From NCBI GenBank assembly GCA_031552825.1, contig JAVBMD010000002.1:105079-169078 (forward strand): 64,000 bases of DNA, read 5' to 3'. The position numbers were made by a program, and so were the translations under genes. The stretch is from WQXF01 sp031552825 (GTDB lineage: Bacteria; Bacillota; Clostridia; Christensenellales; Aristaeellaceae). Below the pieces are notes generated by a model. It worked only from the letters and a program-made list of their open reading frames with translations. It had not been told where the DNA came from and searched no databases. Numbering within the stretch: position 1 is the stretch's first letter; every line of letters starts with the position of its first letter. This document shows positions 43,670 to 52,556 of this stretch, in pieces.

Positions 43670-45070
43670 ATGATCGCACCCTCTCTGGCGCAGGAGGTGC
43701 TGGCCGCCGCCCTGGCGCGCGGAGGTACCTTTGCAGACCTGTTCCTCGAGGATTCAACGCACCATGCGCTGCTGATGCGCGGCGGCCAAGTGGAAACCGC
43801 CAACACCTCGCGCCTGCATGGCGCCGGTGTGCGCGTGTTCGCCGGTGCGCAGTACTATTATGCCTATGCCAACGATACCGGGCGCGAGGGGTTGCTGCGC
43901 TGCGCTGCGCGCGTGGCGGCAGCCGTCGGCGATGGGGCCAGCGGCAGGCATGCGCCGCCCCTCCCGGTGCTGCGCGAGCTGCCGGAGATGCACCCGGTAC
44001 GCATCCGTCCCGGCGACGCCGTCGGCGCAAGGGTAGCGGAAAAGCTGCGCGCCGCTTCTGCCGCTGCCCGCGCGGTGTCGGCGGAAGTTTCACAGGTGAC
44101 GGCGCGCTACATCGCTTGGGATCAGCGCGTCGCCATCTTCAATAGCGAGGGGCTGTTTGCCGAGGATCGGCGCGCTTACACGCGGGTGGCTTGCACGGCC
44201 GTGGCTTCCAGCGGCGCTGAAAACCAAACCGGACATACCGCGCCGGGCGCGCGGATGGGTTTTGAATTGTTTGATTGCCGCGTCGATCCCGAGCAGATCG
44301 GCAAGCTGGCCGCCACGCAGGCCGTCACCATGCTGCACGCGCCCGAATGCCCCGCCGGGGTGATGCCGGTGGTGATCGAAAACGGCTTCGGCGGCGTCAT
44401 CTTCCACGAGGCCTGCGGGCATTCGCTGGAGGCCATCGCTGTTTCCAAGGGTATGTCGGAATTTACCGGCAGGCTGGGCAAGCAGGTGGCCGCGCCTTGC
44501 GTTACCGCCTACGACAACGGCATGATGCCGGGCGAGTGGGGTTCGATTTCCATCGACGACGAGGGTACGCCGACCACCAACCTCCTGCTCATCCAAAACG
44601 GCGTGCTGAAAAACTACATGGTGGATCGCTTCTACGGCCAGCGCATGGGGCTGCCTTCTACCGGCAGTTGCCGCCGCCAATCCTACGCCTACGCGCCCTG
44701 CCCGCGCATGCGCAACACCTACATCGCCGCCGGGCAGGACGATGACGAGGAGATGATCGCCACGCTGGGCGACGGGTTGTATGCCAAAGCGCTGGGCGGC
44801 GGATCGGTAAACCCGGCCACCGGGGAATTCAATTTCTCCGTAGACGAGGGATACTTGATTCGGGACGGCAAGATCGCGCACCCGGTACGCGGCGCGTCGC
44901 TGATCGGCCGTGGCGGCGAGGTGCTGTTGCGCATCGACCGCGTGGGGCGCGATATGCGCATGGAGCAAGGCATGTGCGGCGCGTCCAGCGGCAGTATCCC
45001 CACCAACGTCGGGCAGCCGCGCATTCGCGTCAGCAGCCTGACGGTCGGCGGAAAAGGAGGCATGCTCTGA
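43670..45070 (+). CDS. tldD: Metalloprotease subunit TldD
   Basis: A 466-residue TldD: the zinc site HEACGH lies in GGVIFHEACGHSLEA, with family segments SISIDDEGTPTTNLLLI and GLPSTGSCRRQSYAYAPCPR and a typical tail MCGASSGSIPTNVGQP. TldD and TldE form a heterodimer that degrades unfolded peptides and processes some peptide natural products. The ATG at 43670 has GGGGAAG before it. It overlaps tldE by one base (TGATG). Confidence 0.95.
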   Translation: MIAPSLAQEVLAAALARGGTFADLFLEDSTHHALLMRGGQVETANTSRLHGAGVRVFAGAQYYYAYANDTGREGLLRCAARVAAAVGDGASGRHAPPLPVLRELPEMHPVRIRPGDAVGARVAEKLRAASAAARAVSAEVSQVTARYIAWDQRVAIFNSEGLFAEDRRAYTRVACTAVASSGAENQTGHTAPGARMGFELFDCRVDPEQIGKLAATQAVTMLHAPECPAGVMPVVIENGFGGVIFHEACGHSLEAIAVSKGMSEFTGRLGKQVAAPCVTAYDNGMMPGEWGSISIDDEGTPTTNLLLIQNGVLKNYMVDRFYGQRMGLPSTGSCRRQSYAYAPCPRMRNTYIAAGQDDDEEMIATLGDGLYAKALGGGSVNPATGEFNFSVDEGYLIRDGKIAHPVRGASLIGRGGEVLLRIDRVGRDMRMEQGMCGASSGSIPTNVGQPRIRVSSLTVGGKGGML

Positions 45071-46410
45071 TGACCTACGATCAATTTGCCGAAAGGCTGT
45101 TTGCCGCCGCGGAGGCCGCGGGCATCTCCCCGGCGGAGATTTACTATGCCGAGCGCGACAGCGTGAAGATTGTCACGCAGAAGCTGGCGCTGGAATCCTA
45201 CGCGGTATCAAGCACAGCCGGGCTTTCCTTTCGCGGCGTGGTGAACGGGCGCATGGGGTACGCCTCCACCGAGGCGCTGGACGAGGAGGCGGTGGCGCTG
45301 CTGATCCGCGGCGTGCAGGAGGCGGCGGCGCTGGTGGAGGATCCCGACGCGCAGGAGATCTATGGCGGCAGCGAGCGCTACGCCGCGCTGGACACCTATT
45401 CGCCGGAGCTGGCCGCGCTGCCCGCCGACGCGCACATCGCGGCGGCGCTGGAGCTGGAGCGGCAAGGCATCTCGCTGCACCCCGAGGTGCGCGAGGCCGA
45501 GGAGTGCCAGACCGCCTATATCGACGGACGCGTCACGCTGCAAAACTCCTTCGGTCTCAAGCTCACCCATCGTGACAACTTGCGCTACCTATATCTTGGC
45601 CTGATGGCGCGGCGGGCCGAGCGCGCCGCCGAGGGCGTGGCGTTGCATATGGGGCGCGAATTGGCGCCGGATATGCAGGCTGAGGTCGCCGAGGCCGCCG
45701 CCTATGCCGCGCGCATGCTGGACGCGGAGCCGATCGCCAGCGGCAAACTGCCCGCCGTGTTCCGCAAGGACGCCATGGGCGATCTGCTCGACTGCTTCGC
45801 CTCGGCCTTTTCAGCGGAAGCGGCGCAAAAAGGGCTTTCGCTGCTCAAGGGGCGCGAGGGCGAGACCATCGCCGCGCCCTGCGTGACGCTGGTCGACGAT
45901 CCACTGCTGCCCAACGGCTTCTCCAGCTGCCCCTTCGATGCCGAGGGCGTGGCGGCGTATACGAAGAACATCGTCGAAGGCGGCGTGCTCAAAACGCTGC
46001 TGCACAACCTTAAAACCGCCCGCATCGCCGGGGTAACCTCTACCGGCAACGCCGCCAAGGCTTCTTATGCCGCGCCGGTGCATGTCGCGCCGTCCAACCT
46101 GTTTCTCGCGCCCGGCACCGAGGATTTACCCGCGCTGCTGCGCCGCATGGGCGAGGGTCTGCTCATCACCGAGCTGGCCGGGCTGCATGCCGGAACCAAC
46201 GGTATTTCCGGCGACTTTTCGCTTTCCGCGAAGGGTTTTGTGGTGCGCGAAGGAAAGCCCGCCGAAGCGGTGGAACAAATCACCGTGGCGGGCAACATCT
46301 TCGCGCTGCTGCAAGCCATCGAGGCCGTGGGCAGCGATCTGTACTTTGGCTTGGGCGGGGCGGGCAGCCCATCGGTTTTGGTAAAGGAGATCGCGGTGGC
46401 GGGCAAGTAG
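45070..46410 (+). CDS. tldE: TldE/PmbA partner subunit of the TldD protease
   Basis: A 446-residue PmbA/TldE family protein with FDAEGVAAYTKNIVEGGVLKTLLHNLKTA (part), TSTGNAAKASYAAPVHVAPSNLFL (part) and AGLHAGTNGISGDFSLSAKGF-type C-terminal motif (GISGDFSLSAKGF). It lacks the HExxxH motif, as expected for the non-catalytic subunit. Its start overlaps the tldD stop by one base, so the two are made together. Confidence 0.94.
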   Translation: MTYDQFAERLFAAAEAAGISPAEIYYAERDSVKIVTQKLALESYAVSSTAGLSFRGVVNGRMGYASTEALDEEAVALLIRGVQEAAALVEDPDAQEIYGGSERYAALDTYSPELAALPADAHIAAALELERQGISLHPEVREAEECQTAYIDGRVTLQNSFGLKLTHRDNLRYLYLGLMARRAERAAEGVALHMGRELAPDMQAEVAEAAAYAARMLDAEPIASGKLPAVFRKDAMGDLLDCFASAFSAEAAQKGLSLLKGREGETIAAPCVTLVDDPLLPNGFSSCPFDAEGVAAYTKNIVEGGVLKTLLHNLKTARIAGVTSTGNAAKASYAAPVHVAPSNLFLAPGTEDLPALLRRMGEGLLITELAGLHAGTNGISGDFSLSAKGFVVREGKPAEAVEQITVAGNIFALLQAIEAVGSDLYFGLGGAGSPSVLVKEIAVAGK

Positions 46411-46453
46411 CTGTTTTGCTGCTAGGAGAAACTTGCGCGCGGGGGAAAAGGCT

Positions 46454-47626
46454 TTACTGCGCGAACAGCGGGTACGTGTAAGCAACCAGCTTGCGCGATA
46501 AAATGGAAATCTCGTAGCTGCGGCGCTGGTCGCAGCCGTTGTTCATCATCACAAAGGTATAGCCGGTTTCGGGATCATAATAGGTGCTGCACACGAAGCC
46601 GGAGGAGGTGCCTTGGTGGCCGTAGAGCATCTTTCCGGGCACCAGATCCAATACGCGTTTGATGAACAGGCCATAGGGCGTGGCGGCGGAAACGCTGCCC
46701 ACGCCTTTTTGATCCGCCATCATCTGGGCAACGGTTTCGGGCTGGAGCAACCGCACGCCGTCAAATTCGCCGCCCTCGCACAGCAGCGAGGCGATTTTCA
46801 TCAGATCCTTCGGCCGGATCCACAGCGAACCGGCGACGGTGCGGTAGTGGCGGTCGGGATCGACGCTATTGTCGTAGGGGATGGCGATGTTTTTCCCAAA
46901 AGAGACGTCGGTTTTGCGGTTGATATATAGCGAGGCGACGTTTTCCGGCTTGCCCACCATTGAGGCGCTATAGGCGGCGTCGATGCCCAGCGGCGCAAAC
47001 ACCGCCTCGGTCATGTAATCGTTCACGTTGCGCTGCGTCGCCGCTTCAATGATCGAGCCGACGGTACCGGCGGCAAAGTTGGAGTAGGTGTATTTCGTGC
47101 CGGGCTCCTGCGGCAGGAAGTTGACGCTCGGGCGCTTGATGAACATGCCCTGGAGCGTGCTGGAAAGCGCGGAGTATCCGCCGGTATCGCGGAAGCTGGA
47201 GGTGTGCGTCATGAGCTGACGCAGCGTCACCGGCGTATTTTTGTAGCGCGGATTGCGTACGGCGAACCCCAATGCTTCGCTGATGTCGGCGTCCAGCGAA
47301 AGCTTTCCTTGCTCCACCAGCCGCATTACGCCGACGCCGGTCACAAATTTTGTGACCGAAGCCCCCCGAAAATACGTATCGGCGGTCACCGGCCGCTGGG
47401 TGCGGATGTCGGCCATGCCGTAATAATGCTCATAGAGAATTTCCCCACGGCGCGCCACCAGCACCGCGCCGCCCACCACCTGCCAGCCGCGCAGGATTCG
47501 GTCGATGTCCTTGTCGATTTTCGCGGTGGCATCGGCAGCTTGCGCGCTTGGCGCCGCCGCGGCGTGCGTGGCGAGGCAACAAAAGGCCAACAGAAGCGGC
47601 AACAGCCGCCGGAACAATCGTTTCAT
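46454..47626 (-). CDS. Secreted beta-lactamase-fold serine hydrolase
   Basis: A 390-residue class C beta-lactamase/DD-peptidase-fold protein (PF00144). Signal peptide MKRLFRRLLPLLLAFCCLAT with cleavage near AAA. Nucleophile SxxK in GASVTKFVTG, second motif YSN in TKYTYSNFAAG and the third-motif equivalent HQG in YGHQGTSSG. Probably an esterase or peptidase acting on the cell surface, since no resistance genes surround it. ATG at 47626 with GAGGATAT. A cytosolic relative is encoded at 55365-56543. Confidence 0.9.
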   Translation of the reverse strand: MKRLFRRLLPLLLAFCCLATHAAAAPSAQAADATAKIDKDIDRILRGWQVVGGAVLVARRGEILYEHYYGMADIRTQRPVTADTYFRGASVTKFVTGVGVMRLVEQGKLSLDADISEALGFAVRNPRYKNTPVTLRQLMTHTSSFRDTGGYSALSSTLQGMFIKRPSVNFLPQEPGTKYTYSNFAAGTVGSIIEAATQRNVNDYMTEAVFAPLGIDAAYSASMVGKPENVASLYINRKTDVSFGKNIAIPYDNSVDPDRHYRTVAGSLWIRPKDLMKIASLLCEGGEFDGVRLLQPETVAQMMADQKGVGSVSAATPYGLFIKRVLDLVPGKMLYGHQGTSSGFVCSTYYDPETGYTFVMMNNGCDQRRSYEISILSRKLVAYTYPLFAQ

Positions 47627-47655
47627 TAAATATCCTCACATCGCGTTTGAGGACT

Positions 47656-47684
47656 ATTATAGGGAAAAGCTGGGGCAAGAGCAA
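47656..47684 (-). promoter_or_regulatory. Promoter of the serine hydrolase gene at 46454
   Basis: On the minus strand TTGCTC and TATAAT with a 17-base spacer, about 30 bases upstream of the start. Confidence 0.6.
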
Positions 47685-47694
47685 GTCGTAAAAA

Positions 47695-47723
47695 TTGACT
47701 TTTATTGCGCTTGCCGTTATACT
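47695..47723 (+). promoter_or_regulatory. Promoter of the glycosyltransferase gene
   Basis: TTGACT and TATACT with a 17-base spacer, back to back with the divergent promoter at 47656-47684. Confidence 0.7.
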
Positions 47724-47773
47724 GACGATGCTATATTTCCCAATCAATCACCGTATAAAGGAGTCCTTTCTAT

Positions 47774-48883
47774 ATGAAGACGCTGGATACGGTTTTCCGT
47801 CCGGTGGTGCTGATTCCTGCCTACAAGCCAGATACGCGCCTGCCGCAGTTGGTAGAACAACTGCGCGCCAAGGATTTCGACGTGCTGGTCGTCGACGATG
47901 GCGGGGGCGATGTGTTCTTGCCGATTTTCGAGCGCTGCGCCGCGTTGGGCGCGCCGGTGGTTCGCCATGCCGTAAACCTGGGCAAGGGGCGGGCGCTCAA
48001 AACCGGGCTCAACGAAATCCTGCTGCGCTGGCCGCGCAACGGCGGCGTGATTACCGCCGATGCCGATGGGCAGCATACGCCTGAGGACATACAAAAGGTT
48101 GCCGAAGCGCTGCGCGATCATAAGGGGAAGCTGATCGTCGGCGGCCGTGCCTTTACCGGCGACGTGCCGTGGAAGAGCCGCGCGGGCAATGCCATCACCC
48201 GCGTGGTCTACCGCTTGGCCACCGGTATCCGCATCTACGATACGCAAACAGGCCTGCGCGGCATCCCGCCCGAGGAAGTCGGCTGGATGATCTCGCTGCC
48301 CGGGGAGCGATACGAGTTCGAGATGAACATGCTGCTCAAATTACGCGAGCAAAGGCTGCCCGCGCTGGAGGTGCCGATCCAGACCGTGTATATCGACGAT
48401 AATTCCGGTTCCCACTTTAATCCCCTTCGCGACGCGGCGCGCATCTATGGCGTGATCCTCCGGTATGTTGCGTCGGCGCTGCTGTCGGCGGGGGCGGATT
48501 ACGCGCTGTACCTGCTGTTTTTGCCGCTGATGACGCGCCTGATCCCGGCGAGCTTTACGTTGCCGTTCATCCCGCAGATGGCGGCCTTCGCCAGCTATGT
48601 GTTGGCGCGGATTTGCAGCTCCGTGCTTAACTATAAGCTGAACAAGCATGCCGTGTTCGGCGGGCGCGGCGGCAAGAGCGCCGCGCTGCGTTACTACCTG
48701 CTGGTGATCGTGCAGATGCTGCTGGGCGCGGGGCTGACCTCCGGGCTGGTGCACCTGACGCATCTTTCCGACAAGGTGGCCAAGCTGCCGGTGGATCTGC
48801 TGCTTTTCTGCCTCAGTTTCTTTGTGCAGCGCGAGTTTGTATTTGCGCACAAGGGGGACAAGGGTACGACCGGCGTTGTATGA
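47774..48883 (+). CDS. Family 2 glycosyltransferase fused to a GtrA-like membrane domain
   Basis: A 369-residue fusion. Residues 1-225 are a GT-A domain: VVLIPAYKPDTRLPQLVEQL, VLVVDDGGGD, NLGKGRALKTGLNEIL, DADGQHTPEDI, DTQTGLRGIP and YEFEMNMLL, close to dolichyl/undecaprenyl-phosphate sugar synthases. Residues 230-360 form four hydrophobic helices of the GtrA type (ARICSSVLNYKLNKHAVF, FVQREFVFAHK). It probably loads a sugar onto undecaprenyl phosphate and helps flip it for wall glycan decoration. ATG with AAAGGAG. It is followed at once by the CapA-like gene. Confidence 0.9.
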   Translation: MKTLDTVFRPVVLIPAYKPDTRLPQLVEQLRAKDFDVLVVDDGGGDVFLPIFERCAALGAPVVRHAVNLGKGRALKTGLNEILLRWPRNGGVITADADGQHTPEDIQKVAEALRDHKGKLIVGGRAFTGDVPWKSRAGNAITRVVYRLATGIRIYDTQTGLRGIPPEEVGWMISLPGERYEFEMNMLLKLREQRLPALEVPIQTVYIDDNSGSHFNPLRDAARIYGVILRYVASALLSAGADYALYLLFLPLMTRLIPASFTLPFIPQMAAFASYVLARICSSVLNYKLNKHAVFGGRGGKSAALRYYLLVIVQMLLGAGLTSGLVHLTHLSDKVAKLPVDLLLFCLSFFVQREFVFAHKGDKGTTGVV

Positions 48884-48906
48884 TGGCCGACGCGAAGGAG
48901 GACCCG

Positions 48907-49935
48907 GTGCGCAAAGGGATTGTGCTGCTCGTCGTCTGCTGCCTGCTGATCGGCGGCGGGCCGCTGCGCGCTTGTGCCACGGAGCCAGCGGGCGATGTGA
49001 TAATTACCGTCTCCGCCGCTGGGGACGTGACGCATGGCGGTGACCGGCGCCGCGGCAAGGATCTGTTTGCCGCTGAACTGCGCAGGCAGGAGGGCGATTA
49101 CGCCTTCCCCTTCCGCAACGTGCAGCCCATCTTTGCGCAGGACGATCTCACCCTCGTCAACTACGAAGGCGCGCTGACCTTCGCCGATCCGGCCACCGAC
49201 AACACCTACAGCTTCGCGGGCAAGCCGGATAACGCCAAGGCGCTTTCGCTGGGCAGCATAGAGGCGGTGGCGCTGGACAACAACCACGTGTTCGACCACG
49301 GCAGGCGCGGCTATGCCGATACGCAACAGGCGCTGGCAGACGCAGGCGTCCTCTACAGCGGAAACGGGCAGAGCGCCACCTATGCCGCAAAGGGCGTACG
49401 CATCGGCATGCTGACCTACAACACGCTACGGCAGGGCTACTCCGCGCTACACAAGCGCTTGCCCGGGGATATTCAGCGCCTGCGCGAGGAAGGCTGTCGG
49501 CTCGTCATCGTCTCCTACCACTGGGGGGAGGAGCGGGAGTACCTGCCGCATGAGCGCCAGATCGAGCTGGGGCGTGCGACCATCGATGCCGGCGCGGATC
49601 TGGTGCTCGGTCATCACAGCCACGTAATCAACCCCATCGAGCGCTACAAAGGCAAGTACATTTGCTACTCGCTGGCCAACTTTTCTTTTGCGGGCAACGC
49701 CAATCCTTCGGATAAGGATACCTTCATTTTTCAGCAGCGCTTCCGCGTGAGCGCCTCCGCCGTGGAGGATGGCGGCATGCGCATCGTGCCCTGCCGCGTC
49801 AGCTCGGTGGAGGACCGCAACGATTTCGCGCCTACGCCCTATGACGCCGACGAGGCCGAACGCATCGCCGAAAAGCTGGCGGAGCTTGGTGCGGGGCTGG
49901 AGTACGCGCTCAAGGCGTATCCGTTGGCGTGGTAA
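48907..49935 (+). CDS. CapA-family metallophosphatase-like secreted protein
   Basis: A 342-residue protein of the CapA/PgsA family (calcineurin-like fold). It has a signal peptide (KGIVLLVVCCLLIGGGPL, then CATE, which may form a weak lipobox with the RACAT cysteine), followed by AAGDVTHGG, LVNYEGALTF, VALDNNHVFDHG and LGHHSHVINPIE, the metal-site pattern of the family. Start chosen at the GTG (48907) because GGAGG lies 6 bases upstream and it gives a clean signal peptide. An ATG at 48880 overlapping the previous stop is the alternative. Co-transcribed with the glycosyltransferase. No capsule genes are adjacent, so poly-glutamate synthesis is not implied. Confidence 0.85.
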   Translation: MRKGIVLLVVCCLLIGGGPLRACATEPAGDVIITVSAAGDVTHGGDRRRGKDLFAAELRRQEGDYAFPFRNVQPIFAQDDLTLVNYEGALTFADPATDNTYSFAGKPDNAKALSLGSIEAVALDNNHVFDHGRRGYADTQQALADAGVLYSGNGQSATYAAKGVRIGMLTYNTLRQGYSALHKRLPGDIQRLREEGCRLVIVSYHWGEEREYLPHERQIELGRATIDAGADLVLGHHSHVINPIERYKGKYICYSLANFSFAGNANPSDKDTFIFQQRFRVSASAVEDGGMRIVPCRVSSVEDRNDFAPTPYDADEAERIAEKLAELGAGLEYALKAYPLAW

Positions 49936-49951
49936 ACGGAAAAGAACCGAT

Positions 49952-49989
49952 CAGCCCTCTGCATAATTGCTGTGCAGAGGGCTGGTTTT
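49952..49989 (+). terminator. Terminator after the CapA-like gene
   Basis: CAGCCCTCTGCA pairs with TGCAGAGGGCTG around a nine-base loop, followed by GTTTTC. Confidence 0.9.
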
Positions 49990-50011
49990 CATTTATAACG
50001 GATTGTTAATT

Positions 50012-50323
50012 TTATTGCTTGTTCTGTTCGCGCAAAAGTTTTTCAATGTTTCTCATACCATGCCAAACGTGGTGAATTTCGATGTTCTTTTGTTGCTCGT
50101 CCACGTAATAGAACACAAGATAACGTCCCACAACCATTCGCCGGAAGCGCGGGTCATCCTCACAGAGAGGATTCCTTTCGGGCATATTGCACAGATTATC
50201 GATACGCACACGGAACTCGTTAAGCAACTGGATGGCAGCCGAAACGGAATCAAAACTTACGTATTTCTTGATCGTTTCCAAGTCGAACAGAGCGGAATCA
50301 AGAAACTGGATCGTGTATCTCAT
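50012..50323 (-). CDS. RelE/ParE-superfamily toxin
   Basis: A 103-residue toxin-like protein: YTIQFLDSALFDLETIKKYV at the N terminus, then RRMVVGRYLVFYYVDEQQKNIEIHHVWHGMRNIE (part), the central strands and C-terminal histidine/arginine pattern of RelE/ParE toxins. Likely an mRNA interferase acting at the ribosome, or a gyrase inhibitor if ParE-like. Its start overlaps the antitoxin stop by 4 bases (ATGA). Confidence 0.85.
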   Translation of the reverse strand: MRYTIQFLDSALFDLETIKKYVSFDSVSAAIQLLNEFRVRIDNLCNMPERNPLCEDDPRFRRMVVGRYLVFYYVDEQQKNIEIHHVWHGMRNIEKLLREQNKQ

Positions 50324-50604
50324 GAATCAATACCCAGCTGCTTCCATACCTCCTCGGACGTGTACCGCTGCGTGCTCGGATCGTTCCGGCGCGCCCAAGA
50401 TTTCGCCAGTTCCGATTTCATCCACGAGCGATACGCCGCAGTGGATTCCAAAGTTACGGCGAAAGGGAACCCTTTTTCCCGCACCAGAGCGCGCAGCAAA
50501 ACATTCACGCCGGTGGTCATATCCATGCCTAAATCCGCAAAGATGGCGGTTGCTTGACGCTTGGTTTCCTCATCGGTTCTAAAGGTAACGCTGGTCGTTG
50601 CCAA
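50320..50604 (-). CDS. RelB/DinJ-family antitoxin
   Basis: A 94-residue antitoxin with an N-terminal ribbon-helix-helix (TTSVTFRTDEETKRQATAIF, then GMDMTTGVNVLLRALV) and a flexible toxin-binding tail. An ATG at 50613 touches the GGGAG ribosome site with no spacer, so I prefer the TTG at 50604 (9 bases away), which gives the family-typical start MATTSVTF. It should repress its own promoter through the palindrome at 50624-50651. Confidence 0.85.
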   Translation of the reverse strand: MATTSVTFRTDEETKRQATAIFADLGMDMTTGVNVLLRALVREKGFPFAVTLESTAAYRSWMKSELAKSWARRNDPSTQRYTSEEVWKQLGIDS

Positions 50605-50623
50605 CAGAATCATCTCCCTTCTT

Positions 50624-50659
50624 GTAAGTCATTATAATGCTTTTGACTTACAAAGGCAA
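50624..50659 (-). promoter_or_regulatory. Toxin-antitoxin promoter and operator
   Basis: On the minus strand TTGCCT (50654-50659) and TATAAT (50631-50636) with a 17-base spacer. An inverted repeat GTAAGTCA (50624-50631) and TGACTTAC (50644-50651) spans the -10 box and spacer, where a ribbon-helix-helix antitoxin would bind. Confidence 0.7.
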
Positions 50660-50667
50660 ATCTTTTT

Positions 50668-50707
50668 CAAAAAAGAAGAAGCCGTCGCCTTCAACGGCAC
50701 GACGGCT
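50668..50707 (-). terminator. Terminator of the potABCD operon
   Basis: On the minus strand AGCCGTCG pairs with CGACGGCT, followed by TTCTTCTTTTTT. It insulates the polyamine operon from the toxin-antitoxin pair. Confidence 0.9.
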
Positions 50708-50724
50708 CCGTTCTCATATTTGTT

Positions 50725-51768
50725 TTAGTACACCGACGTCACGATCTCGGTCCAGATCCGGTCATACACCTTCGCGTCCTCACCCAGATGCCGGAACACC
50801 TCGCAGCGATCCAGCGTCTCCTGCGGCGGGTTGGAAACCGGCGAGCTCTGGTAGTCCTCGCCCAGCAGCGCGGTGGCGCCGATATTGGGGATGGCGTAGC
50901 CTACATACTCGTAGTTTTGCTTGGCGATTTCCGGCTCGCAGAGGAAGTCGATGAACTGTTGCGCTTCGGCGGGGTGCTTGGAGCTGGCGGGTACGCACAT
51001 CGCATCGAAGAACAGGTTGGAGCCTTCCGGCGGCACCATGTAGGCCAGCTCCGGATTTTCGCTGATGCAATACTGTGCGTCGCCGCTCCACACCAGCGCG
51101 ATGGCGGCCTCCCCGGCGATCATCTTGTCCTTGACCTCGTCGACCACGTAGGCCAGCACCAGCGGACTCTGGTCGATCAACGCCTGCTTTGCGGCCTCTA
51201 GCTCTTTCTCGTCTACCGAGTTGAGCGAGTAGCCCAGATGCTTGAGGGTGATGCCGATGGTATCGCGCGCGCTGCCCAGCATCAGCAGGTTGTTGGCATA
51301 GGCCTCATTCCATAGGTCGTTCCACGAGGTCGGCGTGGCTTCCACCATCGTGGTGTTGTAGAGGATGCCCATGGTGCCCCAAGTGTAGGGTACGGAATAA
51401 GCCGAGTCGGGATCATAGGCTTGGTTCATGAAGCGCGGGTCGGTCTGCTCCTTGGCGTTGGGCATGGCGGCATAGTCCAGCGGCGTCAGCATCTTTTCGC
51501 GGATCATGCGCTCGATCATATAATCGGAAGGGAAGATCACATCGTAGCTGGTATTGCTCTTCTTGAGCTTGGTATACATGTCCTCGTTGGTTTCGTATAC
51601 CTCGTAGTTGATCTTAATGCCGGTGCGCTCGGTGAACAAATCCAACGTCGCTTGGTCGATGTAATCGCCCCAGTTATAGACGTTGAGTGTTACGGTTTCG
51701 GCGGCGGCGGGCAGCGCCAGTGCGGCGGCCAAGGCGAGCACCATGAAGAGAGAAACGACCTTTTTCAT
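50725..51768 (-). CDS. potD: Spermidine/putrescine-binding protein
   Basis: A 347-residue polyamine receptor. Signal peptide MKKVVSLFMVLALAAALALP, mature from about AETVTLNVYNWGDYID, whose VYNWGDYID is diagnostic for PotD/PotF. Further YDVIFPSDYMIERMI and VPYTWGTMGILYN. No lipobox cysteine, unlike many Bacillota PotD proteins, so how it is retained at the surface is unclear. ATG at 51768 with AAAGGAG. The start overlaps the potC stop by 4 bases. Last gene of the operon. Confidence 0.94.
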   Translation of the reverse strand: MKKVVSLFMVLALAAALALPAAAETVTLNVYNWGDYIDQATLDLFTERTGIKINYEVYETNEDMYTKLKKSNTSYDVIFPSDYMIERMIREKMLTPLDYAAMPNAKEQTDPRFMNQAYDPDSAYSVPYTWGTMGILYNTTMVEATPTSWNDLWNEAYANNLLMLGSARDTIGITLKHLGYSLNSVDEKELEAAKQALIDQSPLVLAYVVDEVKDKMIAGEAAIALVWSGDAQYCISENPELAYMVPPEGSNLFFDAMCVPASSKHPAEAQQFIDFLCEPEIAKQNYEYVGYAIPNIGATALLGEDYQSSPVSNPPQETLDRCEVFRHLGEDAKVYDRIWTEIVTSVY

Positions 51769-52556
51769 GCTTTGATCTCCTTTGCGTTGGTTTGTTTGAA
51801 GCTAGGCAGATTAACGATCATTAGCAGCGCCAGCACCACGAGAAAGATCAGCGTCGAGAGCGCGTTGAGCTCCGGCGAGATGCCGCGCTTGGCCATGGTG
51901 TAGATGGTGATGGACAGGTTTTGCACGCCCATGCCGGTGGTGAAAAAGCTGATGACGAAATCGTCGATCGACATCGTCAGCGCCAGCAGGAAACCGCTGA
52001 ACACGCCGGGCAAAATGTCGGGCAGGATCACGCGGCGGAAGGCCTGCACCGGCGTCGCGCCCAAGTCCTGTGCGGCTTCGGCGAGGTGCGGATCGAGCTG
52101 GCGCAGTTTGGGCAGCACCGAGAGCACCACATACGGGATGCAGAACGCCACGTGCGAGAGCAGCAGCGTCACGAAGCCCAGTTCCAGCCGCATGGCGGTG
52201 TAGAGCAACATCAGCGATACGCCGGTGACGATTTCGCTGTTGAGCATCGGCAGATTGACCAGCGCCATCATGGTTTGGCGCACGCCTTTGCGCCGCAGCT
52301 GAAAGATACCGATGGCGCCCAAGGAGCCGATCACGGTGGAAATTCCGGCGGCGAGGAGGCCGATGACCACGGTGTTGCGCAGCGCGGTGAGAATCTGGCG
52401 ATCGTGCAGCAGCTTGGCGTACCAATCCAGCGTAAAGCCACCCCACATGCCCCGCGACTTCCCGGCGTTGAAGGAGAAGATAATCAGCAGCACGATGGGC
52501 GCGTAGAGGAAGAGCATAATCAGCGACATGTAGAAACGTTTGAGAAAGCGTGTCAC
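51765..52556 (-). CDS. potC: Spermidine/putrescine ABC permease PotC
   Basis: A 263-residue permease with six predicted helices and the EAA loop EAAQDLGATPVQAFRRVILPDILPG (part). FYMSLIMLFLYAPIVLLIIFSFN and SIDDFVISFF are typical of PotC. GTG start at 52556 overlapping the potB stop (GTGA). Confidence 0.94.
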   Translation of the reverse strand: MTRFLKRFYMSLIMLFLYAPIVLLIIFSFNAGKSRGMWGGFTLDWYAKLLHDRQILTALRNTVVIGLLAAGISTVIGSLGAIGIFQLRRKGVRQTMMALVNLPMLNSEIVTGVSLMLLYTAMRLELGFVTLLLSHVAFCIPYVVLSVLPKLRQLDPHLAEAAQDLGATPVQAFRRVILPDILPGVFSGFLLALTMSIDDFVISFFTTGMGVQNLSITIYTMAKRGISPELNALSTLIFLVVLALLMIVNLPSFKQTNAKEIKA